From positions 1-64,000 of the forward strand of contig JBIOEA010000005.1 in NCBI GenBank assembly GCA_044445605.1: 64,000 bases of DNA, given 5' to 3'. Each line of letters starts with the position of its first letter. Within the stretch, counting starts at the first letter, position 1. This document shows, piece after piece, positions 7,778-16,979 of this stretch. This stretch comes from CAWKDC01 sp044445605 (GTDB lineage Bacteria; Pseudomonadota; Gammaproteobacteria; JABCZS01). Below the pieces are notes generated by a model. The model worked only from the letters and a program-made list of their open reading frames with translations. It was not told the DNA's origin and did no database searches. The position numbers were made by a program, and so were the translations under genes.

Positions 7778-8883
7778 TGTTGATCTTATTTAAAATGGCT
7801 CGTGCCTTGATGTCATCATCGATGCACGAGACCCCTCAAGTGGCACTTAAAAGGCTACGTGATAGTGCGGGCCCGCATCTTAAACCATTATTTGCCGAAG
7901 ACCCGGTCACCGGTGATAATTTTTTACATCATGCGGCCAAAGGAAAACTGGACGAAAGAATATTCGAGACCTATTTAGACAAAGTTGGACCTGAAGCAGG
8001 CGTAGCGATGGCCAAAATAACGAATAACGCGGGAAGAGTTCCCCTTCAAATTGCTTCCAAAGCATTTGAAGTTTCAAAGAGCAACGTTATTCCTTTAAAA
8101 TTGTTAACGTTAACAAAAAAATATAATGCTACCGATGAAACCTTTGATAAGGCGCAAGTTCTATCGCAATACACTGGGAAATCATTGTCTGTAAATGTGC
8201 GTAATAATTTAGAAATAGCCTGCGAGGTTGTTGAAAAAGTTGAATCATATGAGATTAAATCGTTGACTCATCCCAGTGTGAATAATATGAATGAGAAAGA
8301 TTTTAACGCTATGGTAAAAAAAATATATGGAATGAGAGAGTTGGTGGCAAAAAACAATGCCAAAATCATTCATGATACGCCTCGAGCATCATCCTCTGAC
8401 GCGTTCATGTTGCGGCAGTTTGCACATCTTGAAAATGAAATTCATCATGTGCTTGAATTTCGTGTAGGCAATTGTTTTGAATATTCGATGTTAGGATTGT
8501 TTATTCTTGTTCATGAGTTCAATAAAACATGTGCTGAGCTTTATCAGCTAAAGTTTGGTGATCATGTGTTTAATGTGATTGGTCGCGACAAAAGTAAAGC
8601 CTCTGGTTGTATAAAAGAGTTTGGCGAGGAGGCTGTTGTTTGCGATGTGCATTCTAAACGTGTATACCTTGCAAGTGAAATACCCAATAAGATGATGGGG
8701 TGGGCTTATGCCAGTTTTTCCCCGATAATGCGTAAGGAGCTGCGGGGTTGGACAAGAACTTCTTTTAACCCAAAATGTCATGGATTGAAAATGTCTTTTT
8801 CTTTATCGCACAATAGTTTGTATCCTACCGAGCCGGAATCTGTGGAAACAAAAAAACCGACTGGGCCATCGTTGAGAAAGTGA
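7777..8883 (+). CDS. Ankyrin-like protein with a putative papain-fold cysteine protease domain
   Basis: 368 residues, not assigned to a named family. Residues ~45-95 resemble an ankyrin repeat pair (DNFLHHAAKGKLDE, then NNAGRVPLQIASKAF). Residues ~215-300 carry a Cys-His-Asp arrangement typical of YopT/transglutaminase-like folds: VGNCFEYS (Cys233), FGDHVFNVIG (His263) and VVCDVHSKRVYL (Asp290), each followed by a hydrophobic strand. There is no signal peptide. The C-terminus is polar (TEPESVETKKPTG), as in many translocated effectors. The arrangement suggests a host-directed enzyme; this is inference. Its ribosome binding site is inside the hairpin at 7744-7777. Confidence 0.7.
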   Translation: MLILFKMARALMSSSMHETPQVALKRLRDSAGPHLKPLFAEDPVTGDNFLHHAAKGKLDERIFETYLDKVGPEAGVAMAKITNNAGRVPLQIASKAFEVSKSNVIPLKLLTLTKKYNATDETFDKAQVLSQYTGKSLSVNVRNNLEIACEVVEKVESYEIKSLTHPSVNNMNEKDFNAMVKKIYGMRELVAKNNAKIIHDTPRASSSDAFMLRQFAHLENEIHHVLEFRVGNCFEYSMLGLFILVHEFNKTCAELYQLKFGDHVFNVIGRDKSKASGCIKEFGEEAVVCDVHSKRVYLASEIPNKMMGWAYASFSPIMRKELRGWTRTSFNPKCHGLKMSFSLSHNSLYPTEPESVETKKPTGPSLRK

Positions 8884-8892
8884 ACGGTTACG

Positions 8893-9027
8893 TTAATAGT
8901 GTGTTAACCGATAAATCAACAAGGCCGCCCTTTGAGCATTAATGGATAACGATGCGATATCCAACGTTTCCTCTTTCGAATGCATCCCAGTGCCAACAGG
9001 CCCTAGCCCACCTAAGCATGCATTGCG
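8893..9027 (-). pseudogene. C-terminal remnant of an M20-family peptidase
   Basis: A minus-strand frame encodes about 44 residues whose GPVGTGMHSKEETLDI and SINAQRAALLIYRL match the conserved C-terminal end of M20 zinc peptidases (metal-binding His/Glu region followed by the final helix). Nothing upstream in any frame continues the match before the neighbouring gene begins, so this is a leftover of a deleted gene. Confidence 0.5.
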
Positions 9028-9093
9028 AAAAGGGCAACGCTTGCAGAATGTCTCAAAAGGGCATAAAATTGTGTCCTTCATTAAGGGAAAGTT

Positions 9094-9729
9094 ATGATTA
9101 TGGCTCGATGGATCAAAGGGTTATTATGTTGGGGATGTATCATGATGTCAGCGAATGCAGGGTCTAACGCTATGGATTTACAAGCGAGTGCTTTTGAGCC
9201 ATTGCGAATGTTTTTAATCAATGAAAAAATACCCGAACAGGAATGGCCCGTGTTGACAGAGATTGCTGAGAAAGAGTTACCTGGTCAACATGAGAATGTA
9301 CTCACGCAGCCGTTACTTACCAAGGCATTAGCGGATCATCATGTAGGAACGCCCAATATTTTACCGCCATTACAAGTGGATGATGATATTGAGCATCATC
9401 GTTATTACCGTGCCATTAATATGATTGTGAATGATAAGGTAGTCGAGTTGGGGTTAATCATCGTCAATACAAGTGCCCTGCCTGAAGATTTCAACAAGAA
9501 ATTGCGCGAAGCGAAAACGCCTTTCGGTACCATGTTGCTTGAACAAGGCATTAAAACGCTGAGCCCAACGAAGCGTTTTTTCAAAACAAACTGCGATCAA
9601 CATTTGTCGCATTATTTGAAATGCGAACAAGGCAAATTAGTCTATGGACGTACTAATACCATCGTGCGCGAGGAGACCCAAGTGTGGTTAGCTCATGTGG
9701 TGGAGATACTTAACGGCAGTGAGAAATAA
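9094..9729 (+). CDS. Exported chorismate-lyase-like (UbiC/DUF98 fold) protein
   Basis: 211 residues. The N-terminus is signal-peptide-like (RWIKGLLCWGCIMMSANA). Residues ~105-200 recall UbiC: RYYRAINMIVNDK, then KTPFGTMLLEQGI, which parallels the UbiC KTPLGxxL motif, then YGRTNTI and a final EETQVWLAHVVEIL. UbiC makes 4-hydroxybenzoate from chorismate in the cytoplasm, so an exported version would have another substrate. Similarity is motif-level only. AAGGGA precedes the ATG. The 3' end overlaps the convergent kdpD by 37 bp. Confidence 0.65.
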   Translation: MIMARWIKGLLCWGCIMMSANAGSNAMDLQASAFEPLRMFLINEKIPEQEWPVLTEIAEKELPGQHENVLTQPLLTKALADHHVGTPNILPPLQVDDDIEHHRYYRAINMIVNDKVVELGLIIVNTSALPEDFNKKLREAKTPFGTMLLEQGIKTLSPTKRFFKTNCDQHLSHYLKCEQGKLVYGRTNTIVREETQVWLAHVVEILNGSEK

Positions 9730-12329
9730 AAGATTGCCCCACCTTCTTTTGCATTTTCGGCTTGAATATCACCTCCATGCGCTTTAACAATACTGTAACA
9801 AATAGCGAGACCTAATCCTAGGCCATTATTTTCAGTTAATGATTGTCCGCGATAAAATTTATCGAATAATTGATTGACCTCCTCATAACGAATGCCTGGG
9901 CCATGATCGCGAATACTCACAACCACATGATCAGATTGACGGCTAACCGCAATGTCGATGGGTGTTTTGGCCGGCGTAAATTTAATCGCATTATCAATTA
10001 AATTGATAAAAACTTCTTTCAATAAAATACTATCAAAGGGTACTAACGGTAAATCATCCGGTATGTCAATGTTTACTTTTCTTTCACCCAGCTTTTTTCT
10101 TGATTTTTCAACGATGAGGTTTATAGTATCTTTCAATGATAATAATTTTATATTGAGTTGTATGGGGTTAGTCTCAAAATAGGTAATCTGTAGAAGGTTG
10201 TTGATAGTATGGCTTACCTGCTCCGCTTCAAAGTAAATGGGGTCAAATTGATCGGCCATTTCAATTTGTGTATTGGCTGCACCTAAAATAGCCACTAAAG
10301 GAGATCGTAAATCATGAGAAAATGTTTGCAGGACATCATCTCTTGCGCGATCTGCTTCGATCTTCAATTCAGATTTTTTGGACTGCTCTTGTAAATGATC
10401 TACTTCTAGCGCAAGCGCAATCTGATGTGCACATGTTTCTAAAAGATGTTTTTGATCCGGGGCCTCAAGTGCTTCGGGGTTACTCGGCTCTACACGCAAC
10501 ACACCCAGCGTGCTTTGTGTTCCCAATAAAGGTAAATACAGCGCTTTTGAGAATGATAAAGAGTCTGTACCTAACCCTGCTTCTTGCCCAAGTTCATGCA
10601 CCCATTGAGCAATGCCCATTTCTTTATCATCTAATGTTACATTGGGTTGCGACATTGAGCGGACAGTGAGATGATGGTTTTGTGGTAGGAGTATTAATAC
10701 GTTACTATCAAAAACATTGCTGATATACGTAGTGCCGATAGTTAACAGATTATCTGTGCCACGGGTGCTGGCCAATTGTCGACTCAAGGTGTATAACGCA
10801 GCCGTTTTATATTCCGCTAGACGTGCGCTTTCGGCTTGGCGCCGTGTCAACAACGTTAATTGGCTAATGATTTGTGTCACGATAAGCATGACTAAGAGTG
10901 TAAAAACATATTGAATATCAGACACTGAAAAGCTGTACAAAGGTGGTACGAAGAAGAAATCATACGCCAACACACTTAATATTGATGCCATGATCGATGG
11001 CCCCATTTGGCCGAACAACGCAACGATGGTGACACCGAGTACGTACACCATGATTAAATTGCTATTACCCAAATGTGAGTAGAGGATAAAATCAATGAAC
11101 GTTGCCATCGAAACAATTCCAAGAGAAACCGCATAGTTTTTCCATGAAAAAGTGTTTTTGGTTGTCGCCAGTTTTTGAATGCTATCTTCGCTTAACTTTC
11201 CTGTCATAATATAAATATTAATTTCACCGCTATAGCGTACAATTTCATCCACTAAGCTACGGAAGAATAAATTTCGCCAGCGTGTACGAATATGTTTCCA
11301 AATCATGATTTGGGTGATATTTTGTTCTCTGGCAAAATTCATCACTTCTTTAACAATGTCAAAACCCGTTAAGATGCGTGTTTCAGCACCTAATTTTTCT
11401 GCCAACTGCAAATTTTGAATGGCGAGATGTCGTTTTTCTTCTGCTCCTTTAATGTTGGGTATATCAACATAAACAACTACCCAGGTCGCTTGTAGGGCCG
11501 TTGCGATACGTCTTGCTGCCCGAATCAATGTGCGTGATTCTGGCCTTGCGCCGACACAGACTAAGATTTTGTCTCTGCTAGGCCAAATATGTTCAATGCC
11601 CTGTCCTTGGCGATACAGTAGCACTTGTGCGCCTACGTGCTCAGCGGTAACACGTAGGGCTAATTCCCTAAGTGCGATCAGATTGCCTTTTCTGAAAAAA
11701 AACTCGGAGGCAAGTGCCGCCTGGTCTGGGAAATATACTTTACCTTCATGCAGACGTTTCAGCAACTCTTCGGGTGGGATATCGATAAGTTCGATCGTAT
11801 CTGCCATTTCAATCATCGTGTCAGGAATAGTTTCATGAATAGGCGCATTAATAATTCTAGCGACATCATCACTGATACTTTCAATGTGTTGCACATTGAG
11901 TGTTGTGTACACATCAATGCCTCGATCGAGCAGTTCTTTGATGTCTTGCCAGCGTTTTTTATGACGTAACCCTGGTGCATTGGTATGTGCCATTTCATCG
12001 ATCAGCATTAATGCAGGATGACGATTTAACGCAGCATTGAGATCAAATTCATTTAATTTTTTCCCATGATAATTGACAATTTGTTTTGGCAGCATCTCAA
12101 AGTGTTTGAGCATGGCGTCGATATCTTGTCGCCCATGTGACTCAATAATCCCAATGGTGACATCTAGCCCCTTGTTGAGTTCTTCTTGTGCATCGTGAAG
12201 CATGGTATAGGTTTTACCCACGCCGGGTGCAGCGCCCAAATAAATTTTTAGCTTGCCACGGTTTTCTTTGCGAGCTTCTTCTTGCGCGCTTTTGAGGAGC
12301 CGATCAGGATTAAGGCGCCGTTCTGTCAT
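9693..12329 (-). CDS. kdpD: KdpD, potassium/osmotic sensor histidine kinase
   Basis: 878 residues, full length for the family. Order: KdpD N-terminal domain with Walker A GAAPGVGKTYTM, a universal-stress-like domain, four transmembrane segments (about TFIDFILYSHL to QIISQLTLL), a GAF domain, HisKA with phospho-acceptor in TFSHDLRSPLVAILG, and HATPase with N and G boxes (EVFINLIDNAIKFTP, GLGLGLAICYS). ATG at 12329 has GGAG seven bases upstream and overlaps kdpC by 20 bp. The partner kdpE, usually next, is absent; the gene downstream is convergent and unrelated. Confidence 0.95.
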   Translation of the reverse strand: MTERRLNPDRLLKSAQEEARKENRGKLKIYLGAAPGVGKTYTMLHDAQEELNKGLDVTIGIIESHGRQDIDAMLKHFEMLPKQIVNYHGKKLNEFDLNAALNRHPALMLIDEMAHTNAPGLRHKKRWQDIKELLDRGIDVYTTLNVQHIESISDDVARIINAPIHETIPDTMIEMADTIELIDIPPEELLKRLHEGKVYFPDQAALASEFFFRKGNLIALRELALRVTAEHVGAQVLLYRQGQGIEHIWPSRDKILVCVGARPESRTLIRAARRIATALQATWVVVYVDIPNIKGAEEKRHLAIQNLQLAEKLGAETRILTGFDIVKEVMNFAREQNITQIMIWKHIRTRWRNLFFRSLVDEIVRYSGEINIYIMTGKLSEDSIQKLATTKNTFSWKNYAVSLGIVSMATFIDFILYSHLGNSNLIMVYVLGVTIVALFGQMGPSIMASILSVLAYDFFFVPPLYSFSVSDIQYVFTLLVMLIVTQIISQLTLLTRRQAESARLAEYKTAALYTLSRQLASTRGTDNLLTIGTTYISNVFDSNVLILLPQNHHLTVRSMSQPNVTLDDKEMGIAQWVHELGQEAGLGTDSLSFSKALYLPLLGTQSTLGVLRVEPSNPEALEAPDQKHLLETCAHQIALALEVDHLQEQSKKSELKIEADRARDDVLQTFSHDLRSPLVAILGAANTQIEMADQFDPIYFEAEQVSHTINNLLQITYFETNPIQLNIKLLSLKDTINLIVEKSRKKLGERKVNIDIPDDLPLVPFDSILLKEVFINLIDNAIKFTPAKTPIDIAVSRQSDHVVVSIRDHGPGIRYEEVNQLFDKFYRGQSLTENNGLGLGLAICYSIVKAHGGDIQAENAKEGGAIFYFSLPLSISTT

Positions 12330-12906
12330 GGGAGCTCCGTAATGTATCCAAGGCAATGTTGAGTTCCAATACATTTACACGCGGCTCGCCCAATATGCCT
12401 AAAGTGCGTGTTTTAAGGTGCTGCTGAATCAGTGTTTCAATTTTTTCTTCAGGTAAATGCGTTTCCTGTGCAATGCGTGGTACTTGATACAATGCTGCGA
12501 GATGGCTTATGTCTGGATCTAATCCGCTGCCGGATGCAGTCACGAGATCCGCAGGAATTGTTAATGCCGTATTTCCTGCATTTTGATGAAGGTGATCGAC
12601 ACGCTCCTGAACTGTTTTCAGGTAATCAGGATTGGATGGGCCCATATTAGAACCGGATGAATTGCTGGCATTGTAGGGATAGGGTGTGGTGGCAGAAGGT
12701 CTTCCCCAGAAATAGTGCGGGGCATCAAATGATTGTCCCAGCAAAGCGGACCCAATGACTTTTCCATTGAGCGCTACAAGGCTACCATTGGCCTGCAACG
12801 GAAAAAAGAGTTGTGCAATGCCTGTCACTATCGCGGGATAGATAATCCCAGTTAACGTGGTTAACAGAAGCAAAAGTGACAAGGATGTTTTCAATTGTTT
12901 ATACAT
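12310..12906 (-). CDS. kdpC: KdpC, potassium-transporting ATPase subunit C
   Basis: 198 residues. One N-terminal transmembrane segment (LSLLLLLTTLTGIIYPAIV), then the periplasmic domain with the hallmark SFDAPHYFWGRPSATTPYPYN (shown in part), NPDY and the ASGSGLDPDIS motif followed by VPRIAQ. It assembles with KdpFAB and influences ATP affinity. Lies between kdpB (3-bp gap) and kdpD (overlap). Confidence 0.96.
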   Translation of the reverse strand: MYKQLKTSLSLLLLLTTLTGIIYPAIVTGIAQLFFPLQANGSLVALNGKVIGSALLGQSFDAPHYFWGRPSATTPYPYNASNSSGSNMGPSNPDYLKTVQERVDHLHQNAGNTALTIPADLVTASGSGLDPDISHLAALYQVPRIAQETHLPEEKIETLIQQHLKTRTLGILGEPRVNVLELNIALDTLRSSHDRTAP

Positions 12907-12909
12907 AGT

Positions 12910-14985
12910 TTATCCCACCAATCCCAACCAAACGAGGATCATATCAATGATTTTGATGCCAATGAAAGGCACAATGAGGCCGCCCAATCCATAAATGAGT
13001 ACATTGGTGCGCAACAACCGCTCTGCAGACACACGGCGATACCTGACCCCACGCAAGGCCAATGGAATGAGAAAAATAATAATCAGGGCATTAAAGATCA
13101 CCGCTGAAAGAATGGCACTTTGAGGCGTAGCAAGGTGCATGATGTTCAATGCATTTAGCGCAGGATACGTTGTTGAAAATGCAGCGGGCAAAATGGCAAA
13201 ATACTTTGCGACATCGTTAGAAATGCTGAACGTCGTTAATGCGCCACGCGTCATGAGGAGTTGTTTGCCTATTTCAACAATTTCGATCAGTTTTGTGGGG
13301 TTTGAATCAAGATCCACTAAATTTCCTGCTTCTTTAGCGGCTTGTGTCCCTGTATTCATGGCTACGGCAACATCGGCCTGAGCAAGTGCGGGCGCATCAT
13401 TCGTGCCATCGCCTGTCATGGCGACTAAATGCCCCTCTGCTTGTAAGCGACGAATGAGTTTCAATTTTTCTTCGGGAGTTGCATTGGCAAGAAAATCATC
13501 CACGCCCGCTTCGCCCGCAATGGCTGCCGCGGTCAGAGGATTATCACCTGTTACCATCATGGTTTTGATGCCCATTTCACGTAGTTGCGCAAATCGTTCT
13601 TTAATACCGCCTTTAATAATGTCTTTTAAATGAATGACACCCAGGATGGTTGCGCCATCTATGACGACCAGTGCTGTGCCTCCTTGACGAGAAATGGTTT
13701 CAACGGTTTTTTGAATCGCCTCTGGGAAAGCACTCCCGAGCTGTTTCACATGCTCCTCAATGGCTTGAGCGGCACCTTTCAAAATTTGTCGACCTGAAAT
13801 GTTGACACCACTCATGCGTGTTTGTGCTGTGAAAGGAATAAATGTTGCACCTAATTCAGCGATGGCACGTCCACGAAGCCCATATTTGTCTTTGGCTAAG
13901 ATGACAATACTGCGCCCTTCCGGTGTTTCATCGGCGAGAGAAGCTAGCTGTGCTGCATCAGCCAAGCGTTCAATATGAATGCCATCGGCAGGGATAAATT
14001 CCGTTGCTTGACGATTGCCTAAAGTGATTGTTCCTGTTTTATCGAGCAGGAGCACATCCACGTCGCCAGCAGCTTCAATAGCACGGCCCGACAGTGCGAT
14101 CACATTGGCTTGAATCATGCGGTCCATGCCAGCAATCCCAATCGCTGACAATAATCCGCCAATCGTGGTTGGCGCCAAGCATACAAATAAAGCAACTAAT
14201 ACGGTGATCGCAATCACTGTGCCTGATTTAGCCGCTGCAACACTGTAAATGGAGAAAGGCAATAGCGTTGCGCAGACCAATAAAAAAATGATCGTCAGTG
14301 CAGCCAGCAGAATTGTCAATGCCAGTTCATTGGGCGTCTTTTGTCGTTTAGCGCCTTCAACTAATGCAATCATGTGATCTAAAAATGTTTCACCAGGGTT
14401 AGAGGTGATGCGCACCACGAGCCAATCGGAAAGGACTTGGGTGCCTCCTGTGACAGCACTTCTATCTCCACCACTTTCCCGAATGACGGGCGCACTCTCC
14501 CCCGTGACAGCGCTTTCATCGACAGAGGCAATGCCTTCCATCACTTCGCCATCGCTGGGGATAAAATCTCCTGCCTCAACGAGGACGATATCGCCTACTT
14601 TCAGTAATCCTGATTGAGCGAGTGTTATTTTTGAGTCACGAGACGCATTCGCCAATTTTTTTGCCTGAATTTCTCGGCGTGCTTTACGAAGGGCCTGCGC
14701 TTGTGCTTTACCTCGCCCCTCCGCCATGGCTTCTGCAAAATTTGCAAATAACAATGTAAACCATAACCATAATGAGATAGCCAGAATAAAAAGCGGCGGT
14801 GCTTCACCCTTCCCAACAAGCGATTGAATGAACAGCCCCGTGGTTAAGAGGGAACCGACATACACGGTAAACATGACAGGATTTCGCATCTGATGTCGTG
14901 GCGCTAATTTGATAAATGCATCGCGTATCGCAACGGCAATAATGCGGGCATTCCAGATGGACTTGCCGGGTAACTCAGTGACCAT
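12910..14985 (-). CDS. kdpB: KdpB, P-type ATPase subunit of the Kdp potassium pump
   Basis: 691 residues, normal length. Contains the phosphorylation motif LLLDKTGTITLGN, actuator motif AVTGESAPVI, nucleotide-binding KGA in ILKGAAQAI, hinge MVTGDNPLTAAAIA and TGDGTNDAPALAQADV. The membrane helices are in place. Hydrolyses ATP to drive potassium uptake through KdpA. Overlaps the kdpA stop by 11 bp, consistent with coupled translation. Confidence 0.97.
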   Translation of the reverse strand: MVTELPGKSIWNARIIAVAIRDAFIKLAPRHQMRNPVMFTVYVGSLLTTGLFIQSLVGKGEAPPLFILAISLWLWFTLLFANFAEAMAEGRGKAQAQALRKARREIQAKKLANASRDSKITLAQSGLLKVGDIVLVEAGDFIPSDGEVMEGIASVDESAVTGESAPVIRESGGDRSAVTGGTQVLSDWLVVRITSNPGETFLDHMIALVEGAKRQKTPNELALTILLAALTIIFLLVCATLLPFSIYSVAAAKSGTVIAITVLVALFVCLAPTTIGGLLSAIGIAGMDRMIQANVIALSGRAIEAAGDVDVLLLDKTGTITLGNRQATEFIPADGIHIERLADAAQLASLADETPEGRSIVILAKDKYGLRGRAIAELGATFIPFTAQTRMSGVNISGRQILKGAAQAIEEHVKQLGSAFPEAIQKTVETISRQGGTALVVIDGATILGVIHLKDIIKGGIKERFAQLREMGIKTMMVTGDNPLTAAAIAGEAGVDDFLANATPEEKLKLIRRLQAEGHLVAMTGDGTNDAPALAQADVAVAMNTGTQAAKEAGNLVDLDSNPTKLIEIVEIGKQLLMTRGALTTFSISNDVAKYFAILPAAFSTTYPALNALNIMHLATPQSAILSAVIFNALIIIFLIPLALRGVRYRRVSAERLLRTNVLIYGLGGLIVPFIGIKIIDMILVWLGLVG

Positions 14986-16696
14986 ATTGCCCCCAAAGCA
15001 TCAAGTGCTCAACAATGGGCCCCAATGCTAGGGCTGGCAGAAATGACAGCGCGCCTAATATTAAGGTCACGCCGATGAGAAGAATGATGAATAGGGGTGT
15101 GTGCGTTGCAAGTGTCCCTGAGCTGCTTGGAATGATTTTTTTCTCTGCCAGCGACCCTGCGAGTGCGAGTGTGGGGATAGCAATCCAATAACGCGCAACG
15201 AGCATTGCAATACCGCCGATGATGTTATAAAAAGGTGTATTGGCATTGAGACCTGCAAATGCACTCCCGTTATTATTTCCCATGGATGTAAACGCATAAA
15301 GAATTTCGGTGAATCCATGTGCGCCGGGATTAGCGATAGAACTTAAGCCCATTTTCGTGACGGCTCCCAGTCCGGTAAATACCAATACGGTGAGCGGCAT
15401 GACGAGCACGGCAATAGAGGCCATTTTCATTTCATAAGGTTCAATTTTTTTACCCAAATATTCGGGCGTTCTACCGACCATCAAACCTGCGACGAACACA
15501 GTGATGACCACCAGCATTAACATGCCATAAAGTCCAGACCCCACGCCGCCAAAGATCACTTCACCTAAGTGCATCATCCACAAAGGCACTAATCCACCTA
15601 GCGGTGTGAAAGAATCTAACATGGCATTGACCGAGCCATTTGAGGCGGCAGTTGTCGCGGTGGCCCAGAGTGCTGATGATGCAATGCCAAATCGCACTTC
15701 TTTGCCTTCCATGTTGCCGACTTCAATACCCATCTGCGTGAGTGCGGGGTTGCCTTGGTGTTCAGCGATCAACGCAACACTGAGAAAGGGAATGAAAATA
15801 ACAAGCATGGTGATTAAAATGGCCCAGCCTTGTTTTTTATCATTTACCATGACGCCAAAGGTATAACATAGGGCAGCAGGAATCAGCAGTATGCTCAGCA
15901 ATTCTAAAAAATTGGTGAGGGGTGTCGGGTTTTCAAAGGGATGCGCAGAGTTGGTGTTGAAAAACCCCCCGCCATTTGTTCCTAATTGTTTGATGGCAAT
16001 TTGTGATGCCACAGGGCCCATGGGAATGAGCTGTGATGCAGACTGGGCCTCATGCGTGGCTTGCAATGGGCTCATAGGTTGATAGGGTTTAATGTTTTGA
16101 ATCACGCCTTGCGACACAAGAATGATGGAGAGGATGAGTGCGAGAGGTAAGCAGATATACAGTATGCCGCGTACCGTATCGACCCAGAAATTGCCCAATT
16201 GCTTGTTTTCACGGCGTGCAAGCCCTCGGGTGAATGCAATGAGCAATGACATGCCGGTGGCTGCGGAAATAAAATTTTGTACCGTGAGTGCCGCCATTTG
16301 CGTGAGGTAGCTCATGGTTGTCTCGCCACCATAAGATTGCCAATTCGTATTGCTGGCGAAGCTTACGGCAGTATTGAACGAGAGGGAGGCAGAGGGGGCA
16401 GAAAATCCTTGGGGATTCAGTGGAAGAAAAAATTGACAACGTTGAATCAGATAAACGGCTAACAGGCCTATGAGATTGAACCACAACATGGCGAATAAAT
16501 AGTGCTTCCAATCCATTTCTTGAGAGGGATCAATGCCGCACAAGCGATAGGTGAATGATTCCAGCGGTTTCCCGAGATTATTGAGCCCGCATGGCTTATT
16601 TTCATAAACACATGCCATGTACCAGCCCAGTGGTTTAACGCACGCAAGCAGTACAACTATGTATAACACAACCTGAAATAAATCAATTTCTGTCAT
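14975..16696 (-). CDS. kdpA: KdpA, potassium-binding channel-like subunit
   Basis: 573 residues. Ten or so transmembrane helices and four selectivity-filter-like loops, including GTNGGGFFNTNSAHPFENPTP (shown in part), SFTPLGGLVPLW and TSMGNNNGSAFAGL. The start at 16696 (MTEIDLFQVVLYIVV) is favoured over one seven codons earlier by an AAGGA eight bases upstream and by alignment with the first helix of other KdpA proteins. Follows kdpF by 34 bp. Confidence 0.96.
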   Translation of the reverse strand: MTEIDLFQVVLYIVVLLACVKPLGWYMACVYENKPCGLNNLGKPLESFTYRLCGIDPSQEMDWKHYLFAMLWFNLIGLLAVYLIQRCQFFLPLNPQGFSAPSASLSFNTAVSFASNTNWQSYGGETTMSYLTQMAALTVQNFISAATGMSLLIAFTRGLARRENKQLGNFWVDTVRGILYICLPLALILSIILVSQGVIQNIKPYQPMSPLQATHEAQSASQLIPMGPVASQIAIKQLGTNGGGFFNTNSAHPFENPTPLTNFLELLSILLIPAALCYTFGVMVNDKKQGWAILITMLVIFIPFLSVALIAEHQGNPALTQMGIEVGNMEGKEVRFGIASSALWATATTAASNGSVNAMLDSFTPLGGLVPLWMMHLGEVIFGGVGSGLYGMLMLVVITVFVAGLMVGRTPEYLGKKIEPYEMKMASIAVLVMPLTVLVFTGLGAVTKMGLSSIANPGAHGFTEILYAFTSMGNNNGSAFAGLNANTPFYNIIGGIAMLVARYWIAIPTLALAGSLAEKKIIPSSSGTLATHTPLFIILLIGVTLILGALSFLPALALGPIVEHLMLWGQYGH

Positions 16697-16730
16697 GAGT
16701 GGAATCCTTTCCAACAAAGCGTTGACCGTG

Positions 16731-16817
16731 TCAAAACAACTCAGGTTTGAATAGCACGATTAAGAGGTATATGAATAAACCGACTGTTATTAATCCACAA
16801 ATAAAATAGAGAGCCAT
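16731..16817 (-). CDS. kdpF: KdpF, small stabilising subunit of Kdp
   Basis: 28 residues (MALYFICGLITVGLFIYLL then a short polar tail IVLFKPELF), a single transmembrane helix of the KdpF type (about 29 residues in E. coli). AAGGAG lies six bases before the ATG. The ATG overlaps the stop codon of the upstream 31-residue ORF as TAATG. Position immediately before kdpA is canonical. Confidence 0.85.
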   Translation of the reverse strand: MALYFICGLITVGLFIYLLIVLFKPELF

Positions 16818-16912
16818 TATTTGCTCCTTGAGAGTGCGCTAAAAAAGCCAACTAACCCAAAGCTCAGGCCGAAAAAAATGATCGTGATGCTGATAACCAG
16901 TGCGTCTGTCAT
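16817..16912 (-). CDS. 31-residue membrane ORF at the head of the kdp operon
   Basis: Reads MTDALVISITIIFFGLSF, GLVGFFSALSRSK: one transmembrane helix and a basic end. AAAGGGG lies just upstream of the ATG. Its TAA overlaps the kdpF ATG (TAATG), and the kdpF Shine-Dalgarno is within its last codons, so both should be translated together. Small membrane ORFs in this position recur in other kdp operons by my recollection, but no function is established. It could be a Kdp accessory peptide or a leader ORF. Confidence 0.65.
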   Translation of the reverse strand: MTDALVISITIIFFGLSFGLVGFFSALSRSK

Positions 16913-16979
16913 CTATACCCCTTTCCATCATTAGCTTCTGAATCAAAAGTGTAGCAATGGATAGGGGAAATTGCGAGTA

